Shown here: positions 46,108 to 55,316 of the stretch, in pieces
Position numbering within the stretch: position 1 is the first letter of the stretch
Layout: every line of letters begins with the position of its first letter
Source: Micrococcales bacterium
GTDB taxonomy: Bacteria > Actinomycetota > Actinomycetes > Actinomycetales > Cellulomonadaceae
DNA: 64,000 bases
Assembly (NCBI GenBank): GCA_009785115.1
Contig: WQWY01000002.1
Coordinates: 85,987 to 149,986, forward strand
Direction of reading: 5' to 3'
Translations under genes and position numbers: made by a program
Notes under the pieces: model-generated
Told to the model about the DNA's origin: nothing
What the model saw: the letters and a program-made list of their open reading frames with translations, nothing else
Databases searched by the model: none

Positions 46108-48261
46108 CTACAGCGGGTCCGTGGGAGGGCGGAAGTTCTCGTAGAGCTCGTCCACGATCTGTTGGTAGTCCATGTTCTCACGGCTGATGATGTCGTGAAC
46201 CTGTTCTATCTCGTCCTGGCGCAGCTCTCGTCCAAGCCTGTGCTCAACCGCTGCCCTCGCATCCTTGGCCTGGGCATTCTGTGCAACGTTGCTGCCTGGC
46301 ATACCTCCATCACCCTGACCGCGGGGCCTCTGGGTTCCGGTGGCCCCTTGGTCTGCGAGGTCGTCAGCCCAATCCTCCCAGTCCCCGCGCCTCGGCCGAC
46401 CAGACTGGGGCCACCTCGCGGCCCCTTCGTCGTTCATACGGGCTCGGGCAGCGGCACGGGCGGCGGCTGGATCTCTGGCGAACTCTCGGGTGGCGATGCT
46501 TGCGCCTCGACCGACTGTGGCTCCGGCGAAGTTCCACGGGCCGAAGGTGAGCGCGACGCCGAGAGTGTCGGCGGCTACCTGGGCTGGTGTGGCGTCGGTG
46601 ATGTAGTCGCGGGTGGCCTGGGTGGGGTTGCGGATGAAGGTGGCGATGCCGGCGGACTTGTCCAGGCCCCAGGTCGCGACCCCGGCGATCCCGAAGGCCA
46701 GGCCTAGGGACATGCCTGGCAGGGCGCCGACGAGGAGCCCGGCGCCGACTCCGATGAGGATCTGCTGACCTGGCGACAGAGAACCCCACCACTGGGAGAG
46801 GTCGTCCAGCAGCCCGGACAGCCATGACCAGTCGCCTTGCATGTTCGAGCCGGTGTGCGAGGCGAACCAGGGGGCGATCACCAGCGCGGCGATGAAGAGC
46901 CCGGCCAGCAGCCCGGCGCCGATCAGGCGGGTCCGCCACGGGTGGATCGCCCCGGCGTGGTGCTCCATGCCCAGCTCGCGAGCCGTGCGTTGGCCCGAGG
47001 GTGCTGCGGCGGCCCTCCGCACGGCGGCGAGGCGGGGTTCACCGGGTTCGCGGGTGTGCGCGAGGACCGTCTGGCGCAGGTCTCGCCCGGTGATCCACAT
47101 CGCCGCGAGCAGCCCGAGGAGCGACGCGGCGACCGCGCGTGTGAGCCAGCGTGACCGTCGCTGCCACGCCGACAGCCCGGTTCGTATTCGCTCGACCCAT
47201 CCCGGGGGTGGGCCGGGGACCAGGTTGGTAGCACGAATCGCCAGCCGGGAGCCGTCCACGGCCAGGCACACCACGACCAGCAGCACGAACATCGCAGGCC
47301 GGTACTGGGCCTGCCCGAACCACTCCCAAGGGACCCGCAACCACCAGGGCACCGCAGAGCCGGGCTCCAGCCAGGCGTCCCCGGTGCCCAGCCGCGCGTT
47401 GCACGCCAGGTGGTCCGACATCATCGTGACCAGCACCACCATCGGCACGAGCAGCGCCCCGCCCCGCACCGCCACCTGGGTGGGCGCCGACCGGTCCCGC
47501 ACCGAGCGCCACGCCACGACCGCGAGCCCCGCGGTCCCTGCCACCAGCGCGGTGAGGATCGCGTGCCCGCCGAACACCACAGGAGGCTCGGTCGATGTGA
47601 TGGTGATGTCTGAAGGGATCGGCCACAACCCGTAGTGGACCCACCCCGAGGGCAAGGGGTCGCCAGGGGTGTACCAGAACCTCTGCGTGAACACGATGCG
47701 ACGGAGCGTCTCTTCGACGCCTTGGAACGCCGCACCCGAGACCAGGCCGAGCAGCGCGAAGTCCACCGTCGAGAAGCGAGACACCCGGCGGGGTGCGAGC
47801 AGGGCCAACGCCACCAGCGGTGCCAGCTTCAGCGCTTCTTCACCGATCCCCGCGATGAACGTCGAGGCACCCGCCGCGCGGACAGCGCCCAGTGACGCCG
47901 ATGCGCTGAGCAGCATCGCCCCGGTGACCATCGACCAGAGGCTGCAGACCGTGAAGAACTTCATGACGCCTGACCACGTCAGGGTCTTGGTGCGGGCCAG
48001 GAAGAACCATGCCACCACGACCCAGGTAGCCCCCAACCACGCCTGGACCGCGAGGCGGAGGTCAGGCTGCAGGGCGAGCATCACCAGCAGGTACACCGGG
48101 GTCAGCCAGGCCAGCACCGTGCGGGCCAGGCGCAGCCGCCGAGCCAGCGTGGGGCGCTCGGCCAGCCAGCGAGCCCGACGCTCTGCCCATACCTGCCACC
48201 ACTCGCGGGGCGGTGCCACGGGCGCGGCCTGACCGTCGAGCATGCCTCCTGTCGCCGCCAT
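46108..48261 (-). CDS. PrsW-family intramembrane protease with toxin-like C-terminal tail
   Basis: 717 residues from the ATG at 48261 (GGAGG seven bases upstream). The N-terminal ~350 residues are a membrane domain with PrsW motifs: GIGEEALKLAP (Glu 141-142), FSTVDFALLGLVSGAAFQGV then EE (183-184), and GGHAILTA (His 233). A second hydrophobic block near 430-560 contains a Gly-rich double helix (LIGVGAGLLVGALPGMSLGL). The last ~150 residues are soluble: an ARDPAAARAAARARMNDEGA linker, a Gly/Pro stretch, then a compact helical end (AVEHRLGRELRQDEIEQVHD). That layout, plus a small unknown gene downstream, resembles polymorphic toxins; toxin activity is inference. Confidence 0.7.
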   Translation of the reverse strand: MAATGGMLDGQAAPVAPPREWWQVWAERRARWLAERPTLARRLRLARTVLAWLTPVYLLVMLALQPDLRLAVQAWLGATWVVVAWFFLARTKTLTWSGVMKFFTVCSLWSMVTGAMLLSASASLGAVRAAGASTFIAGIGEEALKLAPLVALALLAPRRVSRFSTVDFALLGLVSGAAFQGVEETLRRIVFTQRFWYTPGDPLPSGWVHYGLWPIPSDITITSTEPPVVFGGHAILTALVAGTAGLAVVAWRSVRDRSAPTQVAVRGGALLVPMVVLVTMMSDHLACNARLGTGDAWLEPGSAVPWWLRVPWEWFGQAQYRPAMFVLLVVVCLAVDGSRLAIRATNLVPGPPPGWVERIRTGLSAWQRRSRWLTRAVAASLLGLLAAMWITGRDLRQTVLAHTREPGEPRLAAVRRAAAAPSGQRTARELGMEHHAGAIHPWRTRLIGAGLLAGLFIAALVIAPWFASHTGSNMQGDWSWLSGLLDDLSQWWGSLSPGQQILIGVGAGLLVGALPGMSLGLAFGIAGVATWGLDKSAGIATFIRNPTQATRDYITDATPAQVAADTLGVALTFGPWNFAGATVGRGASIATREFARDPAAARAAARARMNDEGAARWPQSGRPRRGDWEDWADDLADQGATGTQRPRGQGDGGMPGSNVAQNAQAKDARAAVEHRLGRELRQDEIEQVHDIISRENMDYQQIVDELYENFRPPTDPL

Positions 48262-48486
48262 CCGGTTCCTCCGATGCTGGTGCATACCGGGACGAATGAC
48301 AACGTATCACCCGGTGATGTCACCCCGCGGGGAATGGAGAGCCGAGTTATCGTGAGATCGCGGCCCGGTTCGGGCATCTCGCGCGACGAGAGATGCCTCG
48401 TCAGCGTCATGTCGGTGACAGACGGGGCCCGAGATGTCGGACGCGGGGCCGAGGTGGTCGGCGAGGACCGGCTGGCTCGACCCCCG

Positions 48487-48702
48487 TCAGGGGTGGAGGC
48501 TCCAGCGCCAGACCCCGGTGCCGTGGTGCATCCCGGTCGCACCGCGGAGCCCGCGTGCCCGGTCGCCCCAGCCCGCCGGGCGGGTCAGGTCGTCGTCGCT
48601 GGCGACAGCGCTCGCCATGAGGCCGGCGACGAGCGCGGCGACCTCAGCCTCGTCGGGGTCGCCGTGGACGATGCGCACGGCCGGGGTCGGGTGCTCGGTC
48701 AC
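48487..48702 (-). CDS. accE: Acyl-CoA carboxylase epsilon subunit
   Basis: 71 residues. GTG at 48702 overlaps the accD stop (GTGA). The sequence fits Acc[21 protein letters not shown] in the first half and a C-terminal tail ending in a Trp-rich stretch (GVWRWSLHP). Epsilon subunits stabilise the actinobacterial carboxylase. Order accD-accE is the usual one. Confidence 0.85.
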   Translation of the reverse strand: MTEHPTPAVRIVHGDPDEAEVAALVAGLMASAVASDDDLTRPAGWGDRARGLRGATGMHHGTGVWRWSLHP

Positions 48703-50279
48703 AGCGGGATGTTCCCGTGCTTCTTCGGCGGCAGGCTCGCGCGCTTGGAGCGCAGCAGCCGCAGCGCCTTGATGATCTCCGCGCGGGTGGCCGACGGGCG
48801 GATCACCGCGTCGACATAGCCTCGCTCGGCGGCGTCCCACGGGTTGACGATCGTCTCGTCGTACTCGGCGATCAGCCGGGCACGCTCCGCCTCGACGTCC
48901 CCGCCGTCCTTCTCGACGGCTGCCAGCGTGCCACGGTGCAGGATGTTCGCCGCGCCGGCCGCCCCCATCACCGCGATCTGCGCGGTCGGCCAGGCCAGGT
49001 TCACGTCGGCCCCCAGCTGCTTGGAGCCCATGACGATGTAGGCCCCCCCGTACGCCTTGCGGGTGATGACGGTGATGAGCGGCACCGTCGCCTCGGCGTA
49101 GGCGTAGATCAGCTTGGCCCCGCGCCGGATGATCCCGTTCCACTCCTGGTCGGTGCCCGGCAGGAACCCGGGCACGTCCACGAAGGTCAGCACCGGGATG
49201 TTGAACGCGTCGCAGGTACGCACGAACCGCGCGGCCTTCTCGGCGGCGTTGATGTCCAGCGTGCCGGCCATGGTCTGCGGCTGGTTGGCCACCACCCCGA
49301 CGACGTGCCCCTCGACGTGCCCGAAGCCGATCACGACGTTCGCCGCGTACAGCGGCTGGACCTCGAACAGGTGGCCCTCGTCGAGCACGTGCTCGACGAC
49401 CGTGCGCATGTCGTAGGGGTGGGAGTCGGAGTCGGGCACCAGGGTGTCCAGCTCTAGGTCGGCGTCGGTGAGCTCCAGATCAGCCTGTTCGGAGAACGTC
49501 GGAGGGTCCGAGAGGTTGTTCGACGGCAGGTAGCCCAGCAGCGTTCGCACGTAGTCGAACGCGTCGTCCTCGTCGTGCGCCATGTAGTGCGCCACCCCGG
49601 AGCGGGCGTTGTGGGCCAGCGCCCCGCCGAGCTCCTCGAAGCCGACGTCCTCGCCGGTGACCGCGCGGATCACGTCCGGGCCGGTGATGAACATGTGCGA
49701 GGTGCCGTCGGCCATGACGATGAAGTCGGTGAGGGCAGGGGAGTACACCGCGCCGCCGGCGCTCGGCCCGAGGATCAGGCTGATCTGCGGGATCACCCCG
49801 GAGGCGGCGACGTTGCGGCGGAAGATCTCGGCGAACTGGGTGAGAGCGGCGACCCCCTCCTGGATGCGGGCGCCCCCGCCGTCGCTGATCCCGATCAGCG
49901 GGGCGCCGGTGCGCAGAGCCAGGTCCATCACCTTGGTGATCTTCTGCCCGTGCGCCTCGCCCAGGCTGCCGCCGAACACCGTGAAGTCCTGGGCGTAGAC
50001 GCACACCGGGCGACCGTCCACGGTGCCGTGCCCGGTGACCACCCCGTCGCCAGAGATGCGCCGGGAGCCCAGCCCGAAGTTCTGCGAGCGGTGGCGCACC
50101 AGGGCGTCCATCTCGACGAACGACCCTGGGTCGAGCAGCGCCTCGATGCGCTCGCGGGCCGTCTTCTTGCTGCGGGCGTGCTGCTTGGCCTGGGCGGTCT
50201 CCTCGGCGGCCGCCTGGGCCTGAGTCTTGGCTTCCAGCTCGGCGAGGCGCGAGGCGGTCGAACGGTCGGGTGTGCTCAC
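48699..50279 (-). CDS. Acyl-CoA carboxylase beta (carboxyltransferase) subunit
   Basis: 526 residues from the GTG at 50279 ([17 protein letters not shown]), with TAGCCT 7 nt upstream and no good Shine-Dalgarno. The crotonase-type carboxyltransferase domains are clear: [19 protein letters not shown], then [17 protein letters not shown] (acyl-CoA and carboxybiotin oxyanion holes), [20 protein letters not shown] and [16 protein letters not shown]. Ends [16 protein letters not shown], as in AccD/PccB proteins. Partner of the alpha subunit at 39392-41158. Confidence 0.93.
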   Translation of the reverse strand: MSTPDRSTASRLAELEAKTQAQAAAEETAQAKQHARSKKTARERIEALLDPGSFVEMDALVRHRSQNFGLGSRRISGDGVVTGHGTVDGRPVCVYAQDFTVFGGSLGEAHGQKITKVMDLALRTGAPLIGISDGGGARIQEGVAALTQFAEIFRRNVAASGVIPQISLILGPSAGGAVYSPALTDFIVMADGTSHMFITGPDVIRAVTGEDVGFEELGGALAHNARSGVAHYMAHDEDDAFDYVRTLLGYLPSNNLSDPPTFSEQADLELTDADLELDTLVPDSDSHPYDMRTVVEHVLDEGHLFEVQPLYAANVVIGFGHVEGHVVGVVANQPQTMAGTLDINAAEKAARFVRTCDAFNIPVLTFVDVPGFLPGTDQEWNGIIRRGAKLIYAYAEATVPLITVITRKAYGGAYIVMGSKQLGADVNLAWPTAQIAVMGAAGAANILHRGTLAAVEKDGGDVEAERARLIAEYDETIVNPWDAAERGYVDAVIRPSATRAEIIKALRLLRSKRASLPPKKHGNIPL

Positions 50280-50351
50280 CCCCCGAAGGCTAGGCGCCCC
50301 AGCCTGGCACGGGAGCACCGAGAGGTCACTACGTCGACGCCCCGACGTGGT

Positions 50352-50436
50352 GGGTTCCCCACAATCCGCACCGCGCGGGCTCCCCGCGACGCCGCCTCAC
50401 GGTTCCTCGCGATCTCGACGCGCGGGTTCCCCACGA
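50352..50436. repeat. Four degenerate ~24-bp tandem repeats between ybaB-like gene and accD
   Basis: Related blocks GGGTTCCCCACA, GGGCTCCCCGCGA, CGGTTCCTCGCGA and GGGTTCCCCACGA begin at 50352, 50377, 50400 and 50424, i.e. every 23-25 bp. They fill the gap between the end of the YbaB-like gene and the accD promoter. Spacing is slightly longer than two helical turns. Could be a decayed repeat array or protein-binding sites. Confidence 0.45.
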
Positions 50437-50449
50437 CGACGGTGACCGA

Positions 50450-50827
50450 TCATCGAGGGCTGGTGTAGGGCCCGTACCGTTCCGTCACGCGAGCCTCGAG
50501 CAGGTCTGTGTAGCCAGAGTCGCCCAGGTCGGCCCGGGTGGCGGCCACGGCGGCGTGAGCGGCCTCGCGCTGGGCCTGGTCGATGGTGCGTACCAGCAGC
50601 CGCGCCAGCCTTCTGGGGTCGAGGTGCTCGGCGGCGTCGCCGAACCGGATGTCGGTGACCGCGCCGTCAGCGGTCGCGGTCACCGCGACCTCACCGCCCG
50701 TGGAACGGACGACGGCCGGGGTGGTGCGGGCGCGCATGATCGTCTCTCGCATCGCGGCCGAGCGCACCCGTGCCTGCCGCACCTGCTCGCGCACCAGTGC
50801 TCGGGACTGGGTCAGGTCGTCGGTCAT
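50450..50827 (-). CDS. YbaB/EbfC-like nucleoid-associated protein
   Basis: 125 residues: N-terminal helix (LVREQVRQARVRSAAMRETI), a strand pair (GGEVAVTATADGAVTDIRFG) and a C-terminal helix (RRLARLLVRTIDQAQREAAH). This is the YbaB fold as found in actinobacterial type VII secretion neighbourhoods, where such proteins accompany EspC/WXG100-like genes. It follows the hydrolase gene by 97 bp in the same direction, so it may belong to the same transcript. Confidence 0.7.
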   Translation of the reverse strand: MTDDLTQSRALVREQVRQARVRSAAMRETIMRARTTPAVVRSTGGEVAVTATADGAVTDIRFGDAAEHLDPRRLARLLVRTIDQAQREAAHAAVAATRADLGDSGYTDLLEARVTERYGPYTSPR

Positions 50828-50924
50828 CGGTGTTCCTCGTCTCTCTTCTGGTCAGCACCTGGCACCGGCTGGGCCGTGGCGCTCTGGTCGTGGGTCAGGT
50901 GTGATCGGTCTCGGCCGGTCGTGG

Positions 50925-52559
50925 TCACGAGCGGTGCGTGGCGCTCCACGTGAACTGCTGGTGGTCGACCACCTCGCCGTTGATGAACGCGAACCTCTCG
51001 GCCACCTCGGGGTTGCCCGCGAGGTAGGTGCGCACCGAGTCGGTGTAGTTGAGGATGGAGTGCGGGTCGGGGTCGGGCTGGCCGGTCCTCATGTCCGCGT
51101 GCCCTGTCGGGGCGGGCAGCGTCACGGTGGACCTGTTCAGGCCGTCGCCGCGGCCGGTGACGTTGCCGTCCAGCTTGGGCACCACGTCGTTCTCGTGCTG
51201 GAAGGCGAGCACCGGGACGTCGGGAGGGAAGGAGTACAGGTCGATCGGGCTGCCGTTGGTGATGACGCCGATGGTGTTGTAGGGCGAGTTGATGTCGGAA
51301 CCGAGGTTGGCCGCCATGATCCCGCCCTGGCTGTACCCGGTGTAGACGACGTCCGCCCCCGGCGGGATGCCCGCGTCGGCCATGGCCCGCATCACCCCGC
51401 GCTCGTACAGGGTGCTGGCATACGGGGCGACGATGAGGTTGAGGTTGCCGTCCATGTCGTTGGTCACGCCGGACTCGACGAACGTCTCGGGCAGCTGCTC
51501 GCGGTTCATGAGGCCCTTGATCAGGCCCCAGTCCTTGGTCGAGGGCAGAGACACGATGTAGTGGATCGAACCGTCAGGGGCCCGGACCTTCTTGATGTCC
51601 ACGGCGCTGGCCTCCGTGCCACCGAGCTTGTCGGTGGCGCCGTTCTGGAAGATCAGGTCCGTGACGCTGGTGATCCGTGAGACGTTCGACTCCTCGATGC
51701 CCGTGGGGTCGGACGCGTCGGCGGGGTCGAGACGGCGCACCTCGGGGGCTGGGGCGAGCAGGTCAGACGCGGCGCTGCCGAAGAGAGCCCCGAGCGCGCC
51801 TCCGGCGACGGCCCCGAGGGGCCCGAGGACCAGCCCGCCCACGGTGGCTCCGCCGGCCATCCCGAGCGGCATCGCCACCATGGCCGCCACCGTGCGCGCC
51901 TGGTCGATGAGCGCGGCGATGCGCGGGTCCAGCGCGGCGAGCAGCGCCAGCAGGTTCTCGAAGGCGTCGAACATCGCGTCGAGCAACCCGCCCATGAGCT
52001 CGATGAAGTTCTGCGAGTGCCTGAGGATGGCGTCGATCTGGTCGTTGCCGTCGAAGGGGTTGAGATCCCACTGGAACGGGTTGAGCAGGCTGCCGGCGAG
52101 CATCATCAGCTCGCTGATCGCCCCGGCCAGGGAGTCGTGCAGGTTGGTGATGATGCGCGAGGCGTGCTCCAGGGCTACCGCGGTGGCCCCCGTCCACTCG
52201 GCGGCCTCGCGGAGCAGGGCGTCGGCCTGCGTGAGCCTGGCCTCCAGCGCGTCGGCCATCAGGCCCTCGAGGTGGGCCACCTGGGCGCGTGCCTGGCCCA
52301 GCTCGGTCCGCATCGTCGCGATGGTGGAGGACGCCTGGTGCCAGGTGGTCGCGAACGACCCGACCTGCGCCTCGTCGCCCATCAGCTGGTCCAGCCACGT
52401 GTTGAGCGGCCAGGCGTAGTCCAGGAGCCAGGAGACCATCCCGTGGACCGATCCCGTCGCGAAGTCGGTGCGGAAGCGCTCCGGCCCGCCCGGGCACCAG
52501 ACGTCGCCTCGCAGGTCGGCAGCGATGCCCGTGACGCTGGTCGGTGTCGTGACGGCCAT
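50925..52559 (-). CDS. Secreted-type serine hydrolase with WXG100/PPE-like N-terminal helices
   Basis: 544 residues. The first ~230 residues are long helices (ATTWHQASSTIATMRTELGQ, ARAQVAHLEGLMADALEARL) resembling type VII secretion substrates; a Gly/Ala hydrophobic stretch (LGPLGAVAGGALGALFG) follows. The C-terminal half is an alpha/beta hydrolase: GYSQGG nucleophile (Ser 410), an Asp candidate in HENDVVPKLDG and a His candidate in DPHSILNYTD. This recalls the PE-PPE hydrolase fold of mycobacteria. No Sec signal, so export through a type VII system is plausible but no ESX core genes are in the window. Confidence 0.7.
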   Translation of the reverse strand: MAVTTPTSVTGIAADLRGDVWCPGGPERFRTDFATGSVHGMVSWLLDYAWPLNTWLDQLMGDEAQVGSFATTWHQASSTIATMRTELGQARAQVAHLEGLMADALEARLTQADALLREAAEWTGATAVALEHASRIITNLHDSLAGAISELMMLAGSLLNPFQWDLNPFDGNDQIDAILRHSQNFIELMGGLLDAMFDAFENLLALLAALDPRIAALIDQARTVAAMVAMPLGMAGGATVGGLVLGPLGAVAGGALGALFGSAASDLLAPAPEVRRLDPADASDPTGIEESNVSRITSVTDLIFQNGATDKLGGTEASAVDIKKVRAPDGSIHYIVSLPSTKDWGLIKGLMNREQLPETFVESGVTNDMDGNLNLIVAPYASTLYERGVMRAMADAGIPPGADVVYTGYSQGGIMAANLGSDINSPYNTIGVITNGSPIDLYSFPPDVPVLAFQHENDVVPKLDGNVTGRGDGLNRSTVTLPAPTGHADMRTGQPDPDPHSILNYTDSVRTYLAGNPEVAERFAFINGEVVDHQQFTWSATHRS

Positions 52560-52933
52560 CACGCCTCCCACCCGACAGTCATCGCCTCCAGGTAGGCGCG
52601 CAGGAGGGCGATGTCGCGCAGGTGCGAACGCTCGGTCTGCTCCCACGCGGTGGCCTCGGCCTTGGCCGTCTCTCCCAGACGGGTGAACATCCCGGAGGCC
52701 TCGCCGACGAGCGTGGTCGACCGACGGGCGAGGTCGTTGATCTGGGGGACCATCGCGGCGTTCATCAGGCCGAACGACGACCGGCCGAGCGTGACCAGGG
52801 AGACCCTGCCGGTGGTGTCGGCCAGCTCGTCCCCGATCGTGCGCAGGTCCGCGCCGGACCGCCGCAGAGCCTCCGGGTCGATGGTGATCCGTTCGGCCGC
52901 CTGGGCTTCTTCTCCCGCTGGTGTGCATGTCAC
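52559..52933 (-). CDS. EspC/WXG100-like small helical protein
   Basis: 124 residues: ERITIDPEALRRSGADLRTI, a helix, then a loop and a second helix (RSTTLVGEASGMFTRLGETA), the two-helix layout of EspC/WXG100-like type VII secretion partners; no exact WXG. Its TGA overlaps the start of the hydrolase (TGATG), so the two are made together, probably as partners. The GTG at 52933 lies 6 nt after TACCGT, pointing to leaderless translation. Confidence 0.7.
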   Translation of the reverse strand: MTCTPAGEEAQAAERITIDPEALRRSGADLRTIGDELADTTGRVSLVTLGRSSFGLMNAAMVPQINDLARRSTTLVGEASGMFTRLGETAKAEATAWEQTERSHLRDIALLRAYLEAMTVGWEA

Positions 52934-53042
52934 GCGGCGACGGTAGCGAGCACGGTGGTCGGCCCGAGGGGCTTTCGCGCTCCCAGCCAGCCGAACCCCA
53001 GAAGTGGGGACAAGGGTCCCCCGACCGGGGGAAGATGACGCC

Positions 53043-53885
53043 ATGGTCTCCCGAGCCCCGTGGTGCCACGATGTTCTGCGCGATCTGCTCGTGGCACCGG
53101 CCGGGCCGCTGCGTCGCCTCGACGTCGTGGCCGCCACCGGCTCGACCAACGAGGACGTGCTGAACGCGGTGCGCGACGACCCGGCGGCCTGGCCGACAGG
53201 CTCGCTGCTGCTCGCCGACCACCAGGACGCTGGTCGCGGTCGGTGCGGTCGGGCCTGGCAGTCCCCACCGGGAGCGTCGTTGCTGGGCACGTTCGTCGTC
53301 CGACCTGGCCCCTCGGCCGGCGGGCGGGGCTGGCTGCCTCTGCTCGCGGGCCTGAGCGTGGTCCGTGCGTTGCGTGCCACCGGTGCGCGGGCGTGGCTCA
53401 AGTGGCCCAACGACGTCCTGGTCGCCCCGCCCGGTGCCCCAGACCTGGACGGCTGGGGGAGCCTGCGCAAGGTCGCGGGCGTCCTCGCCCAGGCCACCGC
53501 CGACGGCGCCGTGATCGCGATCGGTGTCGGGGTGAACGTCACGCAGCGGTCCGCCGAGCTGCCTGTGCCCTGGGCCTCCTCGCTCGCGCTGGTCGGCGCG
53601 GGCACCGACCGGGAGGCGCTGCTGGTCGCGCTCGTCGCCGAGCTGACCGAGGTGGTCGGCCGGTGGCAGCAGGCAGCCGGAGACGCTGCCGGTGAGGGCC
53701 TCGCCGCCGAGGTCGCCGCCGTGTGCGCCACCCTCGGGCGGCCTGTCCGCGTCGAGCGGCCCGGGGGAGAGGTCCTCACCGGGCAGGCGGTGCGGCTCGA
53801 CGACGACGGGGCGCTCGTCGTCACCGTCGACGCCGCCGAGCACCGGGTGCTCGCGGGCGACGTCGTCCACCTGCGCTCTGGCTGA
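53043..53885 (+). CDS. birA: Biotin-[acetyl-CoA-carboxylase] ligase BirA
   Basis: 280 residues. GSTNEDVLNAV, GRGRCGRAWQSPPG (biotinyl-AMP loop), WLKWPNDVLV and GVGVNVTQ are the ligase motifs; the C-terminal SH3-like domain is present. There is no N-terminal helix-turn-helix, so it is a class I ligase that attaches biotin and does not regulate transcription. Its substrate is the biotinyl domain of the carboxylase alpha subunit at 39392-41158. The ATG at 53043 is used. Divergent from the EspC-like gene. Confidence 0.92.
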   Translation: MVSRAPWCHDVLRDLLVAPAGPLRRLDVVAATGSTNEDVLNAVRDDPAAWPTGSLLLADHQDAGRGRCGRAWQSPPGASLLGTFVVRPGPSAGGRGWLPLLAGLSVVRALRATGARAWLKWPNDVLVAPPGAPDLDGWGSLRKVAGVLAQATADGAVIAIGVGVNVTQRSAELPVPWASSLALVGAGTDREALLVALVAELTEVVGRWQQAAGDAAGEGLAAEVAAVCATLGRPVRVERPGGEVLTGQAVRLDDDGALVVTVDAAEHRVLAGDVVHLRSG

Positions 53886-53925
53886 GGCGTGCTGTCCCGT
53901 ACGGGTCGTCTGCCGCTGAGGTCGT

Positions 53926-54228
53926 CTACCGCTCGTAGTCGACGCAGGCCCGGGCGGTGCGGACCTCTCCGATGAAGGACGCCACGGCCACGTGCTGGGG
54001 GTGGGCCGCGTAGGCCGCGAGGTCGTCGGGGCCGTCGAAGTCCGCGACCAGCAGCAGGTCGTGGGTGTGCTCCAGGTGCGCCGGGGGGACGACGACCTCG
54101 AGGTGGCGCATCCCCGGCACCAGGCCGTCCAGCTCGGTCAGCATGGCGTGAGCCCTGGCCACGTTGGCCGCCCGGTCAGCACCTGCGGCCTGGTCGGCGA
54201 ACGACCACATCACGATGTGTCGGAGCAT
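53926..54228 (-). CDS. Dabb-family (stress-responsive alpha/beta barrel) protein
   Basis: 100 residues, beginning MLRHIVMWSF and containing VPGMRHLEVVVPP, DLLLVADFDGPDDLAAYAAH and HVAVASFIGEV, the dimeric ferredoxin-like Dabb fold. Members are linked to stress or serve as small enzymes; the role here is unknown. GAGGACGAGGCG precedes the ATG at 54228. Single gene. Confidence 0.88.
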   Translation of the reverse strand: MLRHIVMWSFADQAAGADRAANVARAHAMLTELDGLVPGMRHLEVVVPPAHLEHTHDLLLVADFDGPDDLAAYAAHPQHVAVASFIGEVRTARACVDYER

Positions 54229-54287
54229 CGCCTCGTCCTCTCGTCTCGCACAGGTGCGCTGTGCACCGCGTCGGCCCATCTTCGCCC

Positions 54288-54385
54288 TCGAGGCCGGCCA
54301 CCCGCAGCCCGAGGGGCGGCCGGCCTCGATCAGAGCGTGTCTCCCGATCCCTCGGGACCCGAACCCTTGCGGGACCAGGAGACAC
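54288..54385 (-). terminator. Two strong hairpins after the znu operon
   Basis: GTGTCTCC (54337-54344) pairs with GGAGACAC (54378-54385) just after the znuB stop, and TCGAGGCCGGCC (54288-54299) pairs perfectly with GGCCGGCCTCGA (54318-54329). Together they separate znuB from the Dabb gene on the same strand. No U-tract is present, so this is a hairpin-only terminator as common in high-GC actinobacteria. Confidence 0.6.
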
Positions 54386-54389
54386 CGCC

Positions 54390-55316
54390 CTAGCTCGGGA
54401 CGGAGGACTCCCGAGACACCCAGCCACGGCGCAGACGGACGGTGCCGACCCGGCGTGCGACCAGGTAGATGATGAAGGAGATGGTGGTGATGTAGGGGCT
54501 GATGGGGACGCTCGCGCCGAGCGCCAGCAAGATCCCGCCGACCGCGGCGACCATGGCGAACGTCACCGACAGCACCGGCACCCAGACGGGCGAGGCCGTG
54601 AGCCTGGTGGCGGCCGCGGCCGGGGTGATGAGCAGGGAGAGCACCAGCAGGGCTCCGACGATCTGGACCGCCATGGCCACGGCCAGCCCGAGCAGCACCA
54701 GGAAGACCATGGACAGCGCGCGCACCGGCACGCCCCGGGCGCTGGCGACCTCGGGGTCGACGCTCGCGAACGTCAGCGGGCGCCAGACCAGCACGAGCCC
54801 ACCGATGACGACGGCCGCGAGGACGGACATGGTCATCACCCGTGTCTCGTCCACGGCGACGATCTGCCCGGTGAGAAGGCCGAACTTGTTGGCCGCCCGC
54901 CCCGGGTACAGGGCCAGGAAGAGCACCCCCAGGCCCAGGCCGAACGGCATGAGCACACCGATGATCGAGTTTCGCTCCCGGGCTCGCTGCCCGAGCAGGC
55001 CGATGAGGACCGCCGCGATGATCGACCCGGCCATCGAGCCCGCGACGACGTCGATGCCGATGAGCAGCGCCGCGGCGGCACCGGCGAAGGACATCTCGGA
55101 GACCCCGTGCACCGCGAACGCCATGTCGCGCTGGATGACGAACACCCCGATCAGTCCGCCGACGAGGGCGAGCAGGGCCCCGGTGACGATCGACCCCCGG
55201 ACCAGCACCAGCAGCTCGCCGTAGTTGTCGAAGCTGAACAGCTGACCCCACCAGGGGTCGCCCGCGCTCGCGAGCCCCGCGCTGACGAGCCCTGTGCCGA
55301 CGAGTGACGCGATCAT
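54390..55316 (-). CDS. znuB: Zinc/manganese ABC transporter permease ZnuB
   Basis: 308 residues, ABC-3 family permease with about eight helices: FVIQRDMAFAVHGVSEMSFA (conserved early segment), PFGLGLGVLFLALYPGRAAN and ALLVLSLLITPAAAATRL. Overlaps znuC by 4 bp. Forms the membrane channel for Zn uptake with ZnuA and ZnuC. Confidence 0.93.
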   Translation of the reverse strand: MIASLVGTGLVSAGLASAGDPWWGQLFSFDNYGELLVLVRGSIVTGALLALVGGLIGVFVIQRDMAFAVHGVSEMSFAGAAAALLIGIDVVAGSMAGSIIAAVLIGLLGQRARERNSIIGVLMPFGLGLGVLFLALYPGRAANKFGLLTGQIVAVDETRVMTMSVLAAVVIGGLVLVWRPLTFASVDPEVASARGVPVRALSMVFLVLLGLAVAMAVQIVGALLVLSLLITPAAAATRLTASPVWVPVLSVTFAMVAAVGGILLALGASVPISPYITTISFIIYLVARRVGTVRLRRGWVSRESSVPS

